DNA of 10,574 nt from Bacteroidales bacterium (GCA_031254735.1 JAIRTU010000147.1:1-10574), one strand, 5' to 3'. Positions 1-6,359 are shown, counted from the first letter of the stretch. Notes: generated from the letters alone by a model not told the origin. Program-made: numbers and translations.

Positions 1-78
1 ATTGAACAAAGCCGAGATATTGTTTTTTCGGACTGCCATTGCTTCGCTTGTCGGTAACGGCGTTTTTCGCACTACAGA
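1..78. repeat. Possible dispersed extragenic repeat, cut by window edge
   Basis: This short stretch lies downstream of the last lipoprotein gene and contains no complete gene. Read on the minus strand it includes GAAGCAATGGCAGTCCGAAA, which resembles, from memory, dispersed extragenic repeats in Bacteroidales genomes built around a GAAGCAATnGCAGTCCG core. It also looks more GC-rich than the other intergenic DNA here. The alternative is the start of a sixth gene of the operon: a minus-strand frame is open from a GTG at 72-70 and an ATG at 39-37 to the edge. I see no lipobox leader in that frame, unlike all five upstream genes, so the repeat reading is slightly preferred. Neither can be settled inside the window. 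Confidence 0.3.
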
Positions 79-552
79 CTATTGAAAAACAATCTCTTTT
101 TGAGAAATCGGTATTTTCACAATGTGAAAGGGCTGCGTAATTACGCAAGTGTCATCTCCTGTTTTTACATTCGACAGGGTAACAACAATCTTATTTGCAA
201 CCTGTGTTATCGACATAACATCAATCGACCAGCCGCCATTGGGTTTCACTTCATCAAAAACAGCAATAATTTGATAAACAGAGAAATCAATATCCGTTTC
301 GGCAAAAGATTCCACCATGTTATCGGGCATCGCCGTTTTCAGATTTTCCCAATCGGTTGCTGTTGAAATAATGATATTCTGCTTTGTAAAGCCCTCTCTA
401 CCGCCTCCGAACAAGTCGCCTTGTGCAATTGTTGTAAAAGGAACGTTCACACTTTCACCGGCACCTTTTCCTTTATCTTTCTCGCAACCCGCTAACAAAA
501 AACCGACAAGCAGAACGCAAATTGCTGTGTTGTATAAAATATGCTTTCTCAT
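79..552 (-). CDS. Lipoprotein with PrcB C-terminal-like domain
   Basis: A 157-residue predicted lipoprotein. A basic start, a hydrophobic stretch (residues 8-20) and an L-A-G-C lipobox put the lipidated cysteine at residue 23, followed by a charged, Gly-rich linker (EKDKGKGAG). The mature part resembles the PrcB C-terminal domain (protease complex subunit PrcB family). Cues are a hydrophobic strand with FDE (residues 93-101), PNGGWSIDV (104-111), a KIVVTLSN strand (121-128) and a closing TQPFHIVKIP (139-148). In Treponema PrcB binds the dentilisin protease, but most Bacteroidetes homologues are uncharacterised, so only an envelope-anchored binding role is inferred. It is the last complete gene of a five-gene operon, 3 bases after its neighbour. 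The leader is nearly the same as that of the next three genes, while the mature domain is unrelated to theirs. Confidence 0.8.
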   Translation of the reverse strand: MRKHILYNTAICVLLVGFLLAGCEKDKGKGAGESVNVPFTTIAQGDLFGGGREGFTKQNIIISTATDWENLKTAMPDNMVESFAETDIDFSVYQIIAVFDEVKPNGGWSIDVMSITQVANKIVVTLSNVKTGDDTCVITQPFHIVKIPISQKEIVFQ

Positions 553-555
553 AAC

Positions 556-1101
556 TTACTTCCTTTCAAATAATAAATAGTTCTGATTATCGTAATACAA
601 TTTCAAATTATCTTCTGTTACGGAATAAGAATCAACTTTATTCATAATATCAAGATAAAATTCCTCATCATATATGTGATTAGCGTATGTCATACACATG
701 AGACTAAGGTCTATCATAGAAGTGTTTTGGTTTAAATTTCTCAAATAACTTCCATGCAGTGAATTGATAACTCCCTTGCCCATTAAAGTGAGATTGTCAT
801 AAAATATTATTGTATAGCTATCTTCCCAATCTTTAGGTTCAAGTTCTTGAATCAAAGCATCTGTTTCTGCATCAAAAATTGCTTTCAACTTCCATTCTAC
901 ATTGGTCAAGAATTTATCATCTTCCGGTGCATTTGAAATGGGTTGTGCCGTCAGGTCTGTTTCATCATTAACTTGCTGTGCAGACAAATTGTTTGCTTTG
1001 TTTGTAAGCAAAAGAGGGTCTTTATCTTTATCGCAACCCGCCAAAAAGAAACCGACAAGCAGAACGCAAATTGCTGTGTTGTATAAACTGTATTTTTTCA
1101 T
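556..1101 (-). CDS. Lipoprotein, META/HslJ-like domain
   Basis: A 181-residue predicted lipoprotein with lipobox L-A-G-C (Cys23) and a long polar linker (about 24-65). The mature domain begins with NVEWKLKAIFD (67-77), continues with a strand-turn-strand segment, YTIIFYDNLTLMGKG (96-110), and ends with LKLYYDNQNYLLFER (166-180). This order of W-x-L start, a 'function strand' in the middle and a terminal LxLYxxxxNYLLF is typical of META/HslJ-like and related lipocalin-like small lipoproteins of Bacteroidetes. No enzymatic motif is visible, and the biological role of such proteins is mostly unknown. It sits 3 bases before the PrcB-like gene and 2 bases after the CxC lipoprotein. The first 24 codons are almost identical in DNA to those of the gene at 1104-1520, although the rest is unrelated. 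Assignment to META rather than a neighbouring lipocalin-like family is tentative. Confidence 0.75.
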   Translation of the reverse strand: MKKYSLYNTAICVLLVGFFLAGCDKDKDPLLLTNKANNLSAQQVNDETDLTAQPISNAPEDDKFLTNVEWKLKAIFDAETDALIQELEPKDWEDSYTIIFYDNLTLMGKGVINSLHGSYLRNLNQNTSMIDLSLMCMTYANHIYDEEFYLDIMNKVDSYSVTEDNLKLYYDNQNYLLFERK

Positions 1102-1103
1102 GA

Positions 1104-1520
1104 TTAAAAGGTTTTTATTTGATTATAAACTATTTTATCTCGTAATTTAATAATAACGGTGTACGAACCGCTGTCAAGAGGTCCAATTTTATAGGAAATA
1201 TCCGTAGAGCAATAACAATCGGCATTTGTAATATCTTCCTGTTCCGTTATTTCAATAATATTGTCTTCTATGGTAAACGTAATATCAACTCTTGTGAAAC
1301 CGCAATTTACCGTAGCATTTTCATGGGTTACTTCCAAATATCCGTCTCTGTATTCCACAATAATATTTTCGGACTGTGATTTGTGAAGCTCGAATGTGCA
1401 TGGAGTAGATTGAATATCAGACAAAAAAACTTCTTTTTCTTTATCTTTATCGCAACCCGCCAAAAAGAAACCGACAAGCAGAACGCAAATTGCTGTGTTG
1501 TATAAACTGCATTTTTTCAT
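1104..1520 (-). CDS. CxC-motif lipoprotein, tandem copy A
   Basis: A 138-residue predicted lipoprotein (Cys23 in L-A-G-C, then a DKDKEKE linker). The mature part looks all-beta: alternating strands with four more cysteines (41, 73, 102, 104), a VNCGF motif (72-75) and CYCSTDISYKIGPLDSGSY (102-120). The C-x-C followed by D-I-S-Y-x-I-G-P-L-x-x-G-x-Y recurs, as far as I recall, in unnamed Bacteroidetes lipoproteins. I cannot name a domain or a function. The four non-lipid cysteines could form disulfides or bind a metal, but that is conjecture. It is a close paralogue of the next gene upstream (1523-1945): 11 substitutions over roughly 110 aligned mature residues by hand count. It is 2 bases from each neighbour and part of the same minus-strand operon. 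Confidence 0.8.
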   Translation of the reverse strand: MKKCSLYNTAICVLLVGFFLAGCDKDKEKEVFLSDIQSTPCTFELHKSQSENIIVEYRDGYLEVTHENATVNCGFTRVDITFTIEDNIIEITEQEDITNADCYCSTDISYKIGPLDSGSYTVIIKLRDKIVYNQIKTF

Positions 1521-1859
1521 GATTAAAAGGTTTTTATTTGATTATAAACTATTTTATCTCGTAATTTAATAATAATGGTGTACGAACCGCTGTCAAGAGG
1601 TCCAATTTTATAGGAAATATCCGTTTGGCAGATACAGTTCGCATCGGTTGCATCTTCCTGTTCCGTTATTTCAATAATATTGTCTTCTATGGTAAACGTA
1701 ACATCAACTCTTGTGAAACCGCAATTTACCGTAGCATTTTCATGGGTTACTTCCAAATATCCGTCTTTGTATTCCACAATAATATTTTCGGACTGTGATT
1801 TGTGAAGCTCGAATGTGCATGGAGTAGATTGAGTATCAAACAAAGAAACTTCTTTTTCT
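1104..1859. repeat. Tandem duplication, 419-base period
   Basis: Matched landmarks repeat at a constant offset of 419 bases: TCGCAACCCGCC at 1031 and 1450, GATTAAAAGG at 1102 and 1521, and TGTGAAGCTC at 1382 and 1801. The duplicated unit is one lipoprotein gene plus the leader of the next gene, so similarity actually begins inside the leader of the META-like gene at about 1019. Outside one short patch the copies differ at only a handful of positions. Within about 1206-1232 (copy B 1625-1651) I count 14 mismatches in 27 bases. The arrangement fits unequal crossing-over between homologous leaders. Confidence 0.85.
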
Positions 1860-1945
1860 TTTCCTTTATCTTTCTCGCATCCAGCCAAAAAGAAACCGGC
1901 AAGCAGAACGCAAATAACTATGCTGTATAAACTATATTTTCTCAT
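1523..1945 (-). CDS. CxC-motif lipoprotein, tandem copy B
   Basis: A 140-residue paralogue of the gene at 1104-1520, with the same lipobox (Cys23), a slightly longer linker (EKDKGKEKE), the same VNCGF motif and CICQTDISYKIGPLDSGSY near the C-terminus. All mature cysteines are conserved. The residues that differ from copy A cluster just before and within the CxC: E-D-A-T-D-A-N-C-I-C-Q here against E-D-I-T-N-A-D-C-Y-C-S there. Its leader is more diverged in DNA from those of the other three similar genes, which fits this being the older copy with copy A derived by tandem duplication. It lies 2 bases upstream of copy A and 8 bases downstream of the first gene of the operon. Function unknown; an outer-membrane or surface lipoprotein is the most that can be said. 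Confidence 0.8.
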   Translation of the reverse strand: MRKYSLYSIVICVLLAGFFLAGCEKDKGKEKEVSLFDTQSTPCTFELHKSQSENIIVEYKDGYLEVTHENATVNCGFTRVDVTFTIEDNIIEITEQEDATDANCICQTDISYKIGPLDSGSYTIIIKLRDKIVYNQIKTF

Positions 1946-1953
1946 GATTTTTA

Positions 1954-2499
1954 TTATTTAAATGTTAATACTATATTTTCGTTTTCTATTTTGGGATACA
2001 CTCCCCAAAAATACAACCGATCGAAAGCCGTCCAGCAATCGGTACATTCTTCAATCGCAACTTCGTATTTGTAGCTGCTGTCAACATCGCAAACAAATAA
2101 TCCTTTGTTTTGCACGGTATAAGGAAACTGCGGCGTTAGCACTCTTCCCCATATAATGCAATGATTTTCAAAATCTATCTGTTCCGACCCGATAGCCGTG
2201 TTGACACTTTTGCTTACAGCAAGAAAGTCTTCTTGGTTGCAAATCACAAACAACAAGGTATCGCCTTCGATATCAGCGACCAAACTGTTGTTGTCCGAAA
2301 AAATGTTATCTAAAACGTATGTCAAATTTTCGTCCAACGCAAGGGGAAGTATCTCGTTCCAATTGCAGTTTTCGTTGATGGTTTCATCGTTTTCTTTATC
2401 GCATGCCGCCAACAAAAAGCAGGCAAGCAGAAAGCAGATTACGGTACAATACGTTTTTCCAATCAAAACGTTTTCTTTTTTTACTGATAATGGTTTCAT
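1954..2499 (-). CDS. Lipoprotein, first gene of the operon, unnamed family
   Basis: A 181-residue predicted lipoprotein with a longer N-terminal region (residues 1-17) before the hydrophobic stretch and an L-A-A-C lipobox (Cys33). Its signal segment is a diverged relative of the leaders of the four downstream genes (T-V-I-C-F-L-L then F-L-L-A-A-C-D-K). The mature part has four cysteines in two informative places, and a C-terminal segment EECTDCWTAFDRLYFWGVYP (residues 151-170). This C-x-x-C-W with a Y-F-W-G-x-Y-P ending is familiar from unannotated Bacteroidetes lipoproteins, but I know no function. The start is chosen because the A-rich leader (ATTAAAAAGAT) lies directly upstream. Internal ATG codons are not suitable. 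It is the promoter-proximal gene, 8 bases before the next, and is followed by four others on the same strand. Confidence 0.75.
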   Translation of the reverse strand: MKPLSVKKENVLIGKTYCTVICFLLACFLLAACDKENDETINENCNWNEILPLALDENLTYVLDNIFSDNNSLVADIEGDTLLFVICNQEDFLAVSKSVNTAIGSEQIDFENHCIIWGRVLTPQFPYTVQNKGLFVCDVDSSYKYEVAIEECTDCWTAFDRLYFWGVYPKIENENIVLTFK

Positions 2500-2576
2500 A
2501 TCTTTTTAATTTTTATATGTTTATAATTTTATTTTGTTTTAAACAATACATTCTTCATTATTTTATATGTATTTTG

Positions 2577-2735
2577 TTATGGAAAATTAGCGTGTTTCTC
2601 TAACCAAGCAAGGTTGTGGGGTACGAGGAATTGTTTTTCCTTTACGTCCGCCTGCCGCCGAGAAACACTCAAAACGACAGGCGGGTCATCGCAAACGTTT
2701 ATTTTTGCATAATCGCCAAATATCCCAATTTTCAT
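2577..2735 (-). CDS. Possible 52-residue ORF in intergenic repeat
   Basis: A minus-strand ATG at 2735 opens a 52-codon frame ending in TAA at 2577. The product begins MKIGIFGDYAKINV, contains PPVVLSVSRRQADVKEKQF and ends in HANFP. It has no signal peptide, membrane segment or recognised motif. The sequence before the ATG is pyrimidine-rich (CTGTTTTTCCTTT) with no purine-rich site, which argues against efficient translation. It covers both inverted repeats in this region, so the open frame may simply be a by-product of a dispersed repeat. It ends 78 bases before the lipoprotein operon begins. Confidence 0.2.
   Translation of the reverse strand: MKIGIFGDYAKINVCDDPPVVLSVSRRQADVKEKQFLVPHNLAWLEKHANFP
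2592..2684. repeat. Two interleaved inverted repeats
   Basis: First pair: GTGTTTCTC (2592-2600) with GAGAAACAC (2660-2668), 9 of 9 bases. Second pair: CCGCCTG (2648-2654) with CAGGCGG (2678-2684), 7 of 7. The order is arm 1, arm 2, arm 1', arm 2', so the pairs cross and could form a pseudoknot or two alternative folds, but not a simple nested hairpin. On the minus strand this would be in the 5' leader of the lipoprotein operon if transcription began at the box near 2931. Confidence 0.5.
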
Positions 2736-2930
2736 AAAGGAAAAACAGGGAATTTCGGCGGGTATTTATATTTCTTTGTAGGGAAAAAGAAAAAATTCGG
2801 GGTTGTTCCACAGGACAAAATAACGAAACGCAACAGCAAAAACCATTTACAAGCCAATGATTATCAGCCTGTAAACGGTGTGCTATATAAGAAAATAAAC
2901 GTATCATCTTTATTTGTCGATTTGTGTGTG

Positions 2931-2938
2931 CAAATATA
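2931..2938 (-). promoter_or_regulatory. Candidate -7 box upstream of the lipoprotein operon
   Basis: On the minus strand this reads TATATTTG followed by CAC, a perfect match to the Bacteroidetes -7 consensus TAnnTTTG. A TTTG lies only 15 bases upstream, shorter than the usual 19-21, so the -33 element is poor. If used, transcription would start near 2924 and give a leader of about 425 bases before the first lipoprotein ATG. I see no better box closer to the gene, but the region is so AT-rich that a chance match is quite possible. Confidence 0.3.
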
Positions 2939-2970
2939 TACATTTTTTTTATGCAAAATTCGTAATTTTT

Positions 2971-2997
2971 TCCAATCCCAAAAATCCCACAAACCCC
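2971..2997 (-). repeat. Three 9-base tandem repeats after tcdA
   Basis: On the minus strand, shortly after the tcdA stop codon, the sequence runs GGGGTTTGT, GGGATTTTT, GGGATTGGA: three imperfect 9-base units, preceded by TTTGTCTGAACT. This TCTGAAC plus repeated GGGATTT pattern resembles, from memory, dispersed extragenic repeats seen in Bacteroidetes genomes. It has no stable stem and is not a typical terminator, though it sits where one would be expected. Confidence 0.45.
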
Positions 2998-3014
2998 AGT
3001 TCAGACAAAGGAAA

Positions 3015-3734
3015 TCACCGTTCCCACAATATGCCGTTGATGCACTCCGAAGCACACCAACAGCCGAACATCGCCGGCATATAGGATATAGTTCCGCAGG
3101 TGGTACGTTTGTATTTGGAAAGGGCGTCTGCTCGTGTTGCGTCTTCTTTGTTTTTTTCCGTAGAAAAAACCGCACGAATGCCTTTTTGTACGCCGAGCTT
3201 TTTCAGTCGTTTTCGGATACAGGCAGCCAGCGGACATTGATATGTCTTGGAAATGTCGGCAACCTGAATCTTGGAAGGATCGGTTTTTCCGCCCGCCCCC
3301 ATCGCACTGACAACAGGAATGTTTTGGTTAACGGCTTCTTTCAGCAAGAAAGTCTTGGGAGAAATACTGTCGATCGCATCTACAATATAATGATATGTGT
3401 CCATCGAAACAATTTGAGCAATGCGGTCGTCGCAGATAAATTCGCAGATAATGTTTAACCGAATGTCGGGATTAATATCCAACAAGCGTTTCTTCAAAAC
3501 GTCGGTCTTGTATTCGCCTTCGGTAGAGAGCAAAGCCGGCAGTTGTCTGTTGCGGTTGGTCGTGTCTACTGTGTCGCCGTCGACAAGCGTAAGCGTTCCG
3601 ATACCTGCACGGCACAGCATCTCGGCAACACAAGCCCCAACGCCACCCAATCCCACAACGAGGACATGCGATTGTTGCAACAGGGTCAGTTTTTCTTCTC
3701 CCAAAAGCAAGCGTGTTCGATCTTTCCAATCCAT
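3015..3734 (-). CDS. tcdA: tRNA threonylcarbamoyladenosine dehydratase
   Basis: A 239-residue cytosolic E1-like enzyme of the ThiF/MoeB superfamily (TcdA, also called CsdL or YgdL), which uses ATP to cyclise t6A37 to ct6A37 in tRNAs reading ANN codons. Visible motifs: Rossmann nucleotide loop GLGGVG (28-33), the acidic residue and polar cluster D-G-D-T-V-D-T-T-N-R-N-R-Q (52-64), Lys77, D-A-I-D-S (119-123), and the family-specific A-M-G-A-G-G-K-T-D-P (144-153) followed by Q-V-A-D-I-S-K-T. The C-terminal G-T-I-S-Y-M-P-A-M-F-G is also typical. Length is normal for the shorter TcdA form. The gene starts 6 bases after the TonB-dependent receptor stop, so co-transcription is likely. Nothing is missing. 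Related ThiF-like enzymes (MoeB, ThiF) are excluded by the central TcdA signature and absence of a rhodanese or zinc-finger part. Confidence 0.95.
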   Translation of the reverse strand: MDWKDRTRLLLGEEKLTLLQQSHVLVVGLGGVGACVAEMLCRAGIGTLTLVDGDTVDTTNRNRQLPALLSTEGEYKTDVLKKRLLDINPDIRLNIICEFICDDRIAQIVSMDTYHYIVDAIDSISPKTFLLKEAVNQNIPVVSAMGAGGKTDPSKIQVADISKTYQCPLAACIRKRLKKLGVQKGIRAVFSTEKNKEDATRADALSKYKRTTCGTISYMPAMFGCWCASECINGILWER

Positions 3735-3740
3735 ACTGTC

Positions 3741-6020
3741 TTAAAAACGAATATTAGCATTTACACTCCACAAAACAGGCAGCTGGTATATTTTTTCGGC
3801 GGTGATACGGTTGACATAAAAAATGTTGTGGTAATTATACACATTGGTAACGCCAAACCCTATTTCTGCCGTGCATGTTTCCGAGATGTGGAATTTACGT
3901 TTTATGTTCAGGTCTAAACGGTGATAATCGGGAAGTTGTCCTTTGTTTAAAGAATCCAACGCAATGCCGAGTTCTTCGTTGGAATAAAGAATATCTCCCG
4001 AAATATTGGGAATATATGCCAATTGCGGATAAAAACCTCTGGTTTTGGTGAAAGGAAACCCCGAACCGAAGTTCCAACGTGCATCCACCGTCCAACAATT
4101 CCGTTTTCCGAAAGAATAAGAAGCCATTATATTTACATTGTGTCGCCGATCGAAATGGGTACGATAGATAATCGCACCGTCGTCGCGAGTAACAAAGTTC
4201 AACGAATACACAGCAGAAAGATAAATCTGTTTGTATTCCCATTTCACGCTGACATCGCCGCCATAGGCTATTCCTGTCTCCAAAATAAAATCGTCTTCCC
4301 TGTTGAATACCTGATAGCGATTGATATTTGTCAGTTGAGAAAAATTCTTCACATACCCTTCAATATTGAGGCTCATGCTGCTTACAGGCTCCCATTCCAA
4401 GCCTAAAACGGCGTGTTGTGCTTTCTGTACGCTGTGAGAGATCACTTTCCCTTTCAGCGTATCGCCCAAAACATCTTCGGGAACGGTCAAAAAGGCGTAA
4501 AAGAGATTTACCACATCTTGATCGGAAGTTCCGCCCATAATATTTTGAGCATACAATCCTCCCGCAAATTTCAGGCGGAAATCTTTGGTGAAATTATATT
4601 TCATTGCCAAACGCGGTTCGGGAGAGACATAACTCTGCGAAGCAAATACATGCAAACGGAAACTCGGCTCAAAGATAAGATTGTTTATCACCCATTTGTA
4701 TTTCATATACAAACCCAACTCGCTGTTGAAACTCGACGGAAGACTTTTATCCATTCCATAGGCATTGACAAAAACATAATCTGTCCATGTACCCAACATT
4801 TCTATTCCGTAGGTCAAGGTGTTTTTGCTCATCAGATAGGTGAAATCCAATCCGATGTTGAATGTGGTGATAGAGCTGTTTCGTTGGGGGGTAATTATTT
4901 CGTCCAGATTCATATCGTAAGACGACAGGGCAATATTTCCGTCTATTATCATTCGAGAATTATAAGGGATAAACAAAAACGACATGCCTGTCCCCCACGC
5001 ATTCCAATCGTATGTTGCAATATTGGGATATGAAACTTTGTCGTTGAAGCTAAACCCGAAAAAACTTACCTTGCTGCCGTTGGCGGTTTCGATAGCCAAT
5101 TTTCCGTATCCGTCAAGATAGCTGTACGGAAGACCGTCTTTGTTGGCATATCGGTACAGCCATTTGGAGGTCTGTTCCAGAAAAGAGGCTTTCAACGAAA
5201 TAAGATAGGTAACGCCGGTCGAGTTGCTGTTTTTTTGTTTCAAAAAAGGACCTTCCAATAGAAATTTCCCTGCAAATGTACTCAAATCTACTTTGCCCGA
5301 AAGTCTTTTTCTGTTTCCTTCTCGTGTTTTCACGTCCATGATAGAAGATATTCTGCCGCCGTATTCCGCTCCAAATCCTGCGGTGTAGACCTGCACATTT
5401 TTTATAATATCGGTGTCGAAAACAGAGAACAACCCAATGGAATGAAACGGATTATACACCACCAAACCGTCTAACAAGACCTTGTTTTGAATGGGAGTAC
5501 CTCCTCGAATATATAGCTGTCCGCCCTGATCGCCTGTAAATATCACGCCGGGCAACACCTGTAAATACTGTGCAAGATCGGGAACGCCGCCGATAGAAGG
5601 TATTCGCACAATTTGTTGCGGCGTAACGTGGTTTACCGCCACTCCGGTCTCGGTTTGGGCGATGATTTTTTCTGCCGTAATTTCCAGACTTGTCAATTCT
5701 ATCGACAGTCTTTCCAGATAATATCTTTGAAGAGAAGAGGCTCTTGCTTCCACTTTTACGGTAACGATCAACGAATCGTATCCCACATAAGAAATTCGCA
5801 ATTGATGTTCTCCCAAAGAAACTCTGTCTATGGAAAAAAGCCCATTGTCGTCTGTAACCGCACCTCTGGACGTTCCTTTCAACAAAACAGAAGCAAACGC
5901 AACAGGTTCTCGGCTTTCTTTATCGATAACCATTCCTTTTATGTTGCCTGTTTGAGCAAAGCTCGTCAATGTGGTTGCGATAAGAACAAAAAGAAAAACA
6001 AATCCGGTTTTAAAATGCAT
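3741..6020 (-). CDS. TonB-dependent receptor with CarboxypepD_reg-like domain
   Basis: A 759-residue outer-membrane receptor that imports a ligand using TonB-ExbBD energy. A signal peptide ends at S-F-A before Q23. Residues about 26-110 form a carboxypeptidase-regulatory-like domain (G-N-I-K-G-M-V-I-D, then T-D-D-N-G-L-F-S-I). The plug follows (about 130-232) with P-D-L-A-Q-Y-L-Q-V-L-P-G-V (147-159), I-R-G-G (171-174), L-L-D-G (182-185) and E-Y-G-G-R-I-S-S (219-226). The rest is a beta-barrel ending in N-I-R-F, with the terminal Phe expected of outer-membrane proteins. At 759 residues it is shorter than SusC-type glycan importers (about 1000), and no SusD gene is nearby, so the substrate cannot be inferred. 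Translation starts at ATG 6020-6018. tcdA follows after 6 bases. A -7-like box lies about 60 bases upstream. Confidence 0.93.
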   Translation of the reverse strand: MHFKTGFVFLFVLIATTLTSFAQTGNIKGMVIDKESREPVAFASVLLKGTSRGAVTDDNGLFSIDRVSLGEHQLRISYVGYDSLIVTVKVEARASSLQRYYLERLSIELTSLEITAEKIIAQTETGVAVNHVTPQQIVRIPSIGGVPDLAQYLQVLPGVIFTGDQGGQLYIRGGTPIQNKVLLDGLVVYNPFHSIGLFSVFDTDIIKNVQVYTAGFGAEYGGRISSIMDVKTREGNRKRLSGKVDLSTFAGKFLLEGPFLKQKNSNSTGVTYLISLKASFLEQTSKWLYRYANKDGLPYSYLDGYGKLAIETANGSKVSFFGFSFNDKVSYPNIATYDWNAWGTGMSFLFIPYNSRMIIDGNIALSSYDMNLDEIITPQRNSSITTFNIGLDFTYLMSKNTLTYGIEMLGTWTDYVFVNAYGMDKSLPSSFNSELGLYMKYKWVINNLIFEPSFRLHVFASQSYVSPEPRLAMKYNFTKDFRLKFAGGLYAQNIMGGTSDQDVVNLFYAFLTVPEDVLGDTLKGKVISHSVQKAQHAVLGLEWEPVSSMSLNIEGYVKNFSQLTNINRYQVFNREDDFILETGIAYGGDVSVKWEYKQIYLSAVYSLNFVTRDDGAIIYRTHFDRRHNVNIMASYSFGKRNCWTVDARWNFGSGFPFTKTRGFYPQLAYIPNISGDILYSNEELGIALDSLNKGQLPDYHRLDLNIKRKFHISETCTAEIGFGVTNVYNYHNIFYVNRITAEKIYQLPVLWSVNANIRF

Positions 6021-6077
6021 GATGTTTAAATTTGAGTTGTCATTTTTTCAAAACGATATGTATTGAAAATGAATGTG

Positions 6078-6085
6078 CAAAGGTA
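6078..6085 (-). promoter_or_regulatory. Candidate -7 box for the receptor-tcdA transcript
   Basis: The minus strand reads TACCTTTG followed by CAC, matching the Bacteroidetes -7 consensus TAnnTTTG including the frequently seen CA after it. A good TTTG at the -33 spacing is not present. The predicted transcript would start near 6071, about 50 bases before the receptor ATG, which is a normal leader length. Confidence 0.5.
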
Positions 6086-6235
6086 GTCAAAATTTGTAAA
6101 CACGGCGTATGAATTTTATAGTGGGCAAAATGGGGCTAATTTGCCGAACAATAGTTTGATGTATGTGTTTTGTGGATAAAAAAATAAAGGACAAAAGAGT
6201 TGCAATACCCAACAGCGTAATGCACAAAAAAGTTG

Positions 6236-6243
6236 TAATTTTG
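6236..6243 (+). promoter_or_regulatory. Candidate -7 box for the lamin-tail gene
   Basis: TAATTTTG, a full match to TAnnTTTG, on the plus strand. No TTTG is found 19-21 bases upstream, so the -33 half is lacking. Transcription would begin near 6250 and leave a leader of about 110 bases before the ATG at 6360. The local sequence TAATTTTGTAA also occurs in the stronger promoter match at 9118. Confidence 0.35.
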
Positions 6244-6359
6244 TAATTGATAAATAAAAAAGGATAATCATCAAAATTGTTCGATTTTGCCTCTGACCGA
6301 TTTAAAGACAAATGAAAAACTATTTTCACATTTTTTACATAACAAAAAAACAACTCGAA

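Larger units (their letters stand above)
2500..3014. other. Gene-poor intergenic region with repeats
   Basis: About 515 bases between the tcdA stop and the lipoprotein operon, both on the minus strand. I see no convincing protein gene, tRNA or rRNA. The 280-codon plus-strand frame crossing it runs far into tcdA and is a shadow. Contents: a very AT-rich operon leader (2500-2580), two interleaved inverted repeats (2592-2684), a weak 52-codon ORF, a TAnnTTTG-type box on the minus strand (2931-2938) and a 9-base tandem repeat (2971-2997). No clear intrinsic terminator for tcdA was found. The texture suggests remnants of dispersed repeats rather than a lost gene. Confidence 0.6.
6021..6359. other. 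Divergent intergenic region
   Basis: An AT-rich stretch of 339 bases separating the minus-strand receptor from the plus-strand lamin-tail gene. It holds a promoter-like box for each direction (6078-6085 and 6236-6243). Minus- and plus-strand frames of 60-90 codons here show no signal peptide, family motif or credible start site and are not called. I see no operator-like palindrome or riboswitch. Confidence 0.6.

Noticed and set aside
2686..2943. 85-codon minus-strand frame with cysteine cluster
   Set aside because: No purine-rich start, no domain, unlikely composition. It overlaps the repeats and the competing 52-codon frame.
2616..3458. 280-codon plus-strand frame
   Set aside because: Its second half is antisense to the unmistakable tcdA coding sequence, and the first half is low-complexity with no motif or start site.
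4413..5033. 206-codon plus-strand frame
   Set aside because: Lies wholly antisense to the beta-barrel of the TonB-dependent receptor.
3741..6020. SusC-type glycan importer
   Set aside because: Too short, and no SusD-like lipoprotein next to it. The five lipoproteins downstream are far smaller and unrelated to SusD.
6312..6359. Upstream in-frame ATG for the lamin-tail gene
   Set aside because: It would place 16 residues in front of a complete signal peptide. The ATG at 6360 has the A-rich site typical of this group.
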